The notes under the pieces were generated by a model, which saw nothing but the letters and a program-made list of their open reading frames with translations, did no database searches and was not told the origin of the DNA. From Rudanella sp031411995 (GTDB lineage Bacteria; Bacteroidota; Bacteroidia; Cytophagales; Spirosomataceae), in the NCBI GenBank assembly GCA_031411995.1, contig JANOCD010000008.1, forward strand, positions 163,228-227,227: DNA of 64,000 nt, in the 5' to 3' direction. The translations under genes were made by a program, and so were the position numbers. Below are positions 60,315-64,000 of the stretch, in pieces; position 1 is the first letter of the stretch, and each line of letters opens with the position of its first letter.

Positions 60315-61292
60315 TTAATCCTCGTACTGGTAGTCTCGAACCTGGATAGCATAAGGCGTACCACTCGTCCCAAGTATTAATTTTTTGTAACTGTAAAGAA
60401 TGGATAGCGTTTTGACACGTCCTTTTGGGTCGAAGGCATAGCGGTAAAAATACTCCCGAATATCGCCGTTTTGATCCTTTACGATTGCTTTGCGAATCAG
60501 ATTTTTGTTGAAGTTGCCGAAGATGTACGTTGTCGGCGTACCAAAAGCCATGAAAAGACCACTGCATCCCGAAAACATTCTGAATGTGTCGAAGCCTAAA
60601 CCAGTATTCAATCGCGTTTGGTCAAACTCATACCGAATGGAAATTACAGCAAGGTCATTTTTAGACTCTATGATTTCGGTCGCGACCCGGTTACCATTGA
60701 GGATGGTATGTTTTTGGGTAAGTTGCTTAATCGTTGGTAGCCCACAGCCATCAATTGTTCGGATGGTTTCGCTCGTCAACATGTTGTCTGGCGAATACGT
60801 GTATTCTTTGGGGGTTGGATCACCATAGCCGGTAAAGATTCGTTGGGTAGCATAGCCAGACGGGTTCAAAATAAGCGTATCGGAAAGTCCAAATTGAGTG
60901 GATGAAGAAATTATCAGCGTGTTTCCATTACCTGCTGATTTTAACCATCTTGGTTTACCCCGTTCATCATAATCGAAAGTCAGCGTATATGCATATCTGT
61001 CCTGTACCAATTGAGGATCACTACTGAGTTTTTGAAGCATTTCAAGCGATATAAACTCTTCATGCTTCACAGTCATCGCTTTCAGCTTAACAGTAGCAGG
61101 CAGTGCAATAATGGGGCCTTCATCAGGGGCCTTCCAAAAATTTGCCGGAATGGTAAAAACTGTAGCTGACTCAGCCGGAACAGCAACAGTTGTTGGCGTA
61201 GGGAGGATGGGTTGAGAAGATGGCGATTCTGATTGACAAGAATACAAGAAGTTTGACAACAATAGTATGGCTAAGGCGCAGAAAGTCTTCAT
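60315..61292 (-). CDS. Hypothetical lipoprotein within the nitrate locus
   Basis: I do not recognise this 325-residue protein. It has a type II signal peptide with lipobox SNFLYSCQS and a Pro/Thr/Ser-rich linker. The domain that follows is beta-rich with repeated short units such as YTLTFDYDERGKPRWLKS, EYTYSPDNMLTSETI and RYAFDPKGRVKTLSILY, reminiscent of YD-type repeats. It is probably attached to the outer membrane. It lies on the opposite strand and interrupts the nitrate genes, next to the large inverted repeat at 61397, which suggests insertion. Confidence 0.6.
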   Translation of the reverse strand: MKTFCALAILLLSNFLYSCQSESPSSQPILPTPTTVAVPAESATVFTIPANFWKAPDEGPIIALPATVKLKAMTVKHEEFISLEMLQKLSSDPQLVQDRYAYTLTFDYDERGKPRWLKSAGNGNTLIISSSTQFGLSDTLILNPSGYATQRIFTGYGDPTPKEYTYSPDNMLTSETIRTIDGCGLPTIKQLTQKHTILNGNRVATEIIESKNDLAVISIRYEFDQTRLNTGLGFDTFRMFSGCSGLFMAFGTPTTYIFGNFNKNLIRKAIVKDQNGDIREYFYRYAFDPKGRVKTLSILYSYKKLILGTSGTPYAIQVRDYQYED

Positions 61293-61396
61293 AATCTGGT
61301 TAAAAAGTTTCGTTAAATATACTTAAACGCTTGTGAATTTTGTCAATAAAACCATAAATGACTATTCAATGGTGATGTAAGTTTTTGTAGTCGGTT

Positions 61397-61523
61397 GGCG
61401 GCAGGTCCCTTGATCTGCTGCGCATGGGTCCCCAGATCCACAGCCGCAAAGCGGCTCAACAGTGTAACAAAACGGGTCTGGGAACCCGGATTGCGGCAGG
61501 TCAGGGGACCTGCTGCCACCCAC
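61397..61523. repeat. Large composite inverted repeat
   Basis: Left half 61397-61439 (ggcggcaggtccc..., ending ccccagatcc) and right half 61479-61523 (gggtctggga..., ending ggggacctgctgcc) are imperfect complements over about 40 bases. A small perfect hairpin, agccgc-aaa-gcggct, lies between them. The element sits immediately upstream of the rubredoxin-tailed gene, in the 242-base gap after the lipoprotein gene. An in-frame reading of it upstream of ATG 61535 is not considered coding. Confidence 0.75.
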
Positions 61524-61534
61524 AAAACCACCTG

Positions 61535-62959
61535 ATGAAAACGCTCCAAATCCTGACCAACGGCGGCAGCATTGCCCCGAATGACCTCCGGCAAATCGCG
61601 CAATGGGCGCAGGGCTATGGCTTGTCGAGCCTTGAAGTCAGCAACCGGCAGAGTGTGTTGCTGGATCTGCCCGGTGGCCTGATTAGTGAAGATATGACGC
61701 GCAGGGTTGGCAACCTCGGTTTAACCACTGACTTCACTCAACCGAACACTCAGAACATCGTGTCGTCGTTGCCAGCCACCGATGTTTTCCCTGATACGCC
61801 CTGGCTCACGGCGGGGGTTTACCTCGATGTGTTGGCCCAGTTCACCACGGGCCCCCGGCTGAAAGTGAACCTGATTGATCCGGCGCAATCGCTGGTGGCA
61901 CCGTTTACGGGAAACGTCAATTTTGTGGCTTCGCCGGAGCCGAATTACTGGTACGTATTTTTGCGGCCATCGGGCAGCGTCCGGCGGTATCAGTGGCCCA
62001 TTTTGATCGAAAGTGAGTTTATCGCGGTATTCGTGCGGGCAGTAGAGAAGCATTACTTTGGCAACCCAGCCGACACTGGCGTGCGGGCCACCCTCGATAC
62101 ATTCTACCGGGCGGTGATGGCCGATTTTCAGGGACGAACCCGCAAGGTGGCCGAAGACCTGAAACTGCCCTATAATACCATGCCTTTGTACGAAGGGTTT
62201 CATCAAACCCGAAACGGCAATTTCTGGCTGGGTTTATACCGGAAAAACTACGCTTTTTCGCTCGAATTCATCACGGCCATCTGCGACCTCTGCCGCGACA
62301 CACGCATGGGAAAGCTGTATCTCACGCCCTACAAAACCCTGTTAATCAAAGATATTCGCGAGGGCGACCGACCCGCATGGGATCGGTTGTTAGGGCGGTT
62401 TGGAGTGCGAACCAACCTCCCGGCCTGGCACTTAAACTGGCAACTCCCCGATGCCGACGAGCAGGCCGTTTCGATGCGAAATCAGGTGCTGAACCAGTTA
62501 GACGATACCGATGTGCGGACCGACGCGCTTAGTTTCGCCCTAAATATCCCGTTTTCGGAGGCTGCTGCGTCGGTGGTGTTGCAACGGAACGGAAGTGAGA
62601 CCACCTTCGATATGTACCAGCGAACGGGTTACTCGACCACAAACTCGCAGTATGTGTTGTTTGCGAAAAGTCAGCCGCTGGCCGCCCTCAGCGACAGCAT
62701 TCGACAATTGTCGATGGCTTATTACGAACGCTTGTCCTCGCCCGAAATGGTACTGCCTGAACCCCAACCAGAAGTGTCGGCGGAGCGGCCTAAACTCCCT
62801 ATTTATCAGTGTCCCAACTGCCTGAGTCGCTACGATGCCCGCTTTGGGGAGCCGCACCGGGGGATCAGCGCGGGAACGGCGTTTGGTGATCTGGCTGAGT
62901 ATGTTTGTGGTGTCTGTGAAGGAGAAAAAGCGCAATTTCAAGCTGTGTGGGCAATGTAA
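61535..62959 (+). CDS. Rubredoxin-tailed nitrite/sulfite reductase-like protein
   Basis: This protein has 474 residues. The N-terminal part LTNGGSIAPNDLRQIAQWAQ resembles the ferredoxin-like half-domain of siroheme nitrite/sulfite reductases. The middle lacks the four-cysteine siroheme-[4Fe-4S] motif (only an isolated CDLC is present), so it is unlikely to be a complete reductase. Residues 424-474 form a rubredoxin: YQCPNCLSRY and YVCGVCEG give iron ligands Cys426, Cys429, Cys458 and Cys461. It probably hands electrons to, or scaffolds, another enzyme of nitrate assimilation. Similar proteins recur in Bacteroidota nitrate clusters, as I recall. Confidence 0.75.
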   Translation: MKTLQILTNGGSIAPNDLRQIAQWAQGYGLSSLEVSNRQSVLLDLPGGLISEDMTRRVGNLGLTTDFTQPNTQNIVSSLPATDVFPDTPWLTAGVYLDVLAQFTTGPRLKVNLIDPAQSLVAPFTGNVNFVASPEPNYWYVFLRPSGSVRRYQWPILIESEFIAVFVRAVEKHYFGNPADTGVRATLDTFYRAVMADFQGRTRKVAEDLKLPYNTMPLYEGFHQTRNGNFWLGLYRKNYAFSLEFITAICDLCRDTRMGKLYLTPYKTLLIKDIREGDRPAWDRLLGRFGVRTNLPAWHLNWQLPDADEQAVSMRNQVLNQLDDTDVRTDALSFALNIPFSEAAASVVLQRNGSETTFDMYQRTGYSTTNSQYVLFAKSQPLAALSDSIRQLSMAYYERLSSPEMVLPEPQPEVSAERPKLPIYQCPNCLSRYDARFGEPHRGISAGTAFGDLAEYVCGVCEGEKAQFQAVWAM

Positions 62960-62965
62960 GGGGCC

Positions 62966-63571
62966 TCATTCAGCAAATATAGCCTCCAGATCAATCGTCA
63001 AACCCGGAAGAACGGTGCTGTTTATCGGATACTCGTCGGTAGCAGGGCGCAACCCAATATACTCACCATCGCGCAACACATAAATCAGCACAAACTTGTC
63101 GGCTGGTTCAACCACCCAATATTCCCGAACGCCGGCTTCTTCATAAAGCCGGAATTTGTTGTTCATTTCTTTCTTGGTGTTTCCCGGCGAAAGAATCTCG
63201 ATCATCAGGTCGGGTGCGCCTAAACAACCCCGGTCGTCCAATTTTTCGGCATCACAAACGACACACAAATCGGGCTGCACAACAGTATGAATGTCTCCAT
63301 CGAAGCGGGGTTTGCGCTTGCTATCGGGCAGGCGCACATCAAAGGGGGCTACATACAACTCACAGGACTTACCCACGAGGTAATTGCCAATTGATAACGA
63401 TAAACGCGACGAGTACCGCTGATGAAGCCGTTTTGGCGCGGCCATCGGGAATAGTTTTCCTTTGAAAAGCTCAACCCGCTCTTCAAACTGCCATGTCAGG
63501 TAGTCGGCATAGGAATAAATACCCAACGGATCGAGTTGGTCGAGGCTGGTGATGGGTTGTTCGAGCGTCAT
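62966..63571 (-). CDS. Uma2 family (DUF820) putative nuclease, second copy
   Basis: The 201-residue PD-(D/E)XK-like protein has the family segments LTWQFEERVELFKGKLFPMA and QRYSSRLSLSIGNYLVG. VQPDLCVVCDAEKLDDRGC holds the catalytic Asp and GAPDLMIEILSPGNTKKEM the catalytic Glu; EAGVREYWVVEPADKFV follows. It is clearly divergent from the copy at 48580, so not a recent duplicate. It converges on the rubredoxin-tailed gene, six bases away. Activity is inferred from fold only. Confidence 0.9.
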   Translation of the reverse strand: MTLEQPITSLDQLDPLGIYSYADYLTWQFEERVELFKGKLFPMAAPKRLHQRYSSRLSLSIGNYLVGKSCELYVAPFDVRLPDSKRKPRFDGDIHTVVQPDLCVVCDAEKLDDRGCLGAPDLMIEILSPGNTKKEMNNKFRLYEEAGVREYWVVEPADKFVLIYVLRDGEYIGLRPATDEYPINSTVLPGLTIDLEAIFAE

Positions 63572-63618
63572 GGTTCCTCTTGTGCGATGTACAGAGACAA
63601 AAATAACTAATTTGCGGC

Positions 63619-64000
63619 ATGAAACGACAAAACATACTTTCCGGCTCGCCCTGGGAAGACAAAATGGGCTACTGCCGCGCCGTTCGCATGGGCAACAGTA
63701 TCGAAGTGTCTGGCACTGTGGCTATTGTGGATGGTGAAACCGTTAGAAAAGACGACATTTATGCACAAACCCACAATATCCTGACCCGCATTGCCGATGT
63801 GTTAGCCGAAGCTGGAGCCTCCATGAGCGATGTGGTCCGCACACGGATGTTCACCACTGACATCAGCCGTTGGGAGGAGATTGCCAAAGCCCATGGAGCC
63901 GTTTTTGGCGAAATAAAACCCACCACGGGTATCTATGAAGTGAGCGCGTTAATCAGCCCCGATTACCTGATCGAGATCGAGTTTACGGCCGTTTTGAGCC
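63619..64000 (+). CDS. RidA family protein (3' end outside the window)
   Basis: The frame from ATG 63619 is open to the window edge, giving 127 residues. It begins MKRQNILSGSPWEDKMGYCR and has VRMGNSIEVSGTVAI, ADVLAEAGASMSDVVRTRMF and HGAVFGEIKPTTGIYEVSAL, the conserved run of RidA/YjgF enamine deaminases. The glutamate in the final IEIEFTAVL matches the family end, so only a few residues are missing. It removes reactive enamines or is a related family member. It is divergent from the Uma2 gene. Confidence 0.92.
   Translation, partial: MKRQNILSGSPWEDKMGYCRAVRMGNSIEVSGTVAIVDGETVRKDDIYAQTHNILTRIADVLAEAGASMSDVVRTRMFTTDISRWEEIAKAHGAVFGEIKPTTGIYEVSALISPDYLIEIEFTAVLS

Noticed and set aside
61424..61534. 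Extension of the rubredoxin-tailed protein through the composite palindrome
   Set aside because: The reading frame there is translation of the inverted repeat. ATG 61535 starts at the recognisable domain.

Overview
The window looks like chromosomal DNA of a Bacteroidota bacterium of the order Cytophagales, probably close to Spirosoma. This is judged from the protein families present: a TonB receptor paired with a DUF4249 lipoprotein, a PorE-like TPR/propeller/OmpA lipoprotein, an S46 peptidase, a DAHP synthase fused to chorismate mutase, a Bacteroidota-type arginine decarboxylase, and Uma2 nucleases. It also rests on Bacteroidota-like -7 elements (TAnnTTTG) upstream of some genes and the near absence of Shine-Dalgarno sequences. 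No rRNA, tRNA, CRISPR array, integrase, transposase or phage gene was seen.

Layout. 1-5.5 kb: a MoxR/ChlI-like ATPase and ribD (+), converging on aroE, a DedA protein and a phosphosulfolactate synthase-like gene (-), then a thioesterase. 5.5-12.2 kb: a 47-residue DUF2256 protein, a secreted GH38 enzyme, a TIGR03643 protein, an Lrp regulator, an ABC-F ATPase and a second DedA. 12.2-25 kb: a long minus-strand block with a patatin, a gamma carbonic anhydrase, folA, a ChbG/YdjC deacetylase, nuoC-nuoB-(glycine-zipper protein)-nuoA, a small beta-barrel, YqgE, folK, a TspO-like protein, the PorE-like lipoprotein, a LOG protein and an Mpl-like ligase. 25.1-28 kb: an accessory pocket with two related antitoxins, a truncated VapC, two orphan small genes and a PLD-nuclease/coiled-coil/J-domain protein. 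28-42 kb: arginine decarboxylase, a GmhB-like phosphatase, an S46 peptidase, NDH-2, the TonB/DUF4249 pair, DAHP synthase/chorismate mutase, proline dehydrogenase and LspA. 42-50.6 kb: an SdrD-B/cytochrome lipoprotein, an alpha-2-macroglobulin with intact thioester, a Uma2 nuclease and a TrpD-like protein.

51-63 kb is a nitrate assimilation locus: an outer-membrane AlgE-type channel, an NrtA-type binding protein, permease, ATPase, a NarK-type carrier, a nitrate reductase fused to its own FAD/[2Fe-2S] electron-input module, and a rubredoxin-tailed protein resembling half of a nitrite/sulfite reductase. Nitrite reductase, siroheme and molybdopterin synthesis genes are not in the window. The window closes with a second Uma2 gene and the start of a RidA gene.

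The most striking unexplained signal is in the leader of the nitrate locus (about 50891-51012). Three consecutive stem-loops there each show the same hexaloop, TGGCGG, on a short inner stem above an internal loop. The second theme is a rich set of palindromic elements. Some are GC-rich ones of the ctcctt-cg-aagg type, and some are long hairpins built from iterated short words. They sit between genes, reach into gene ends (putA, mpl), and in two places lie in frame inside enzymes (aroE and the nitrate reductase).
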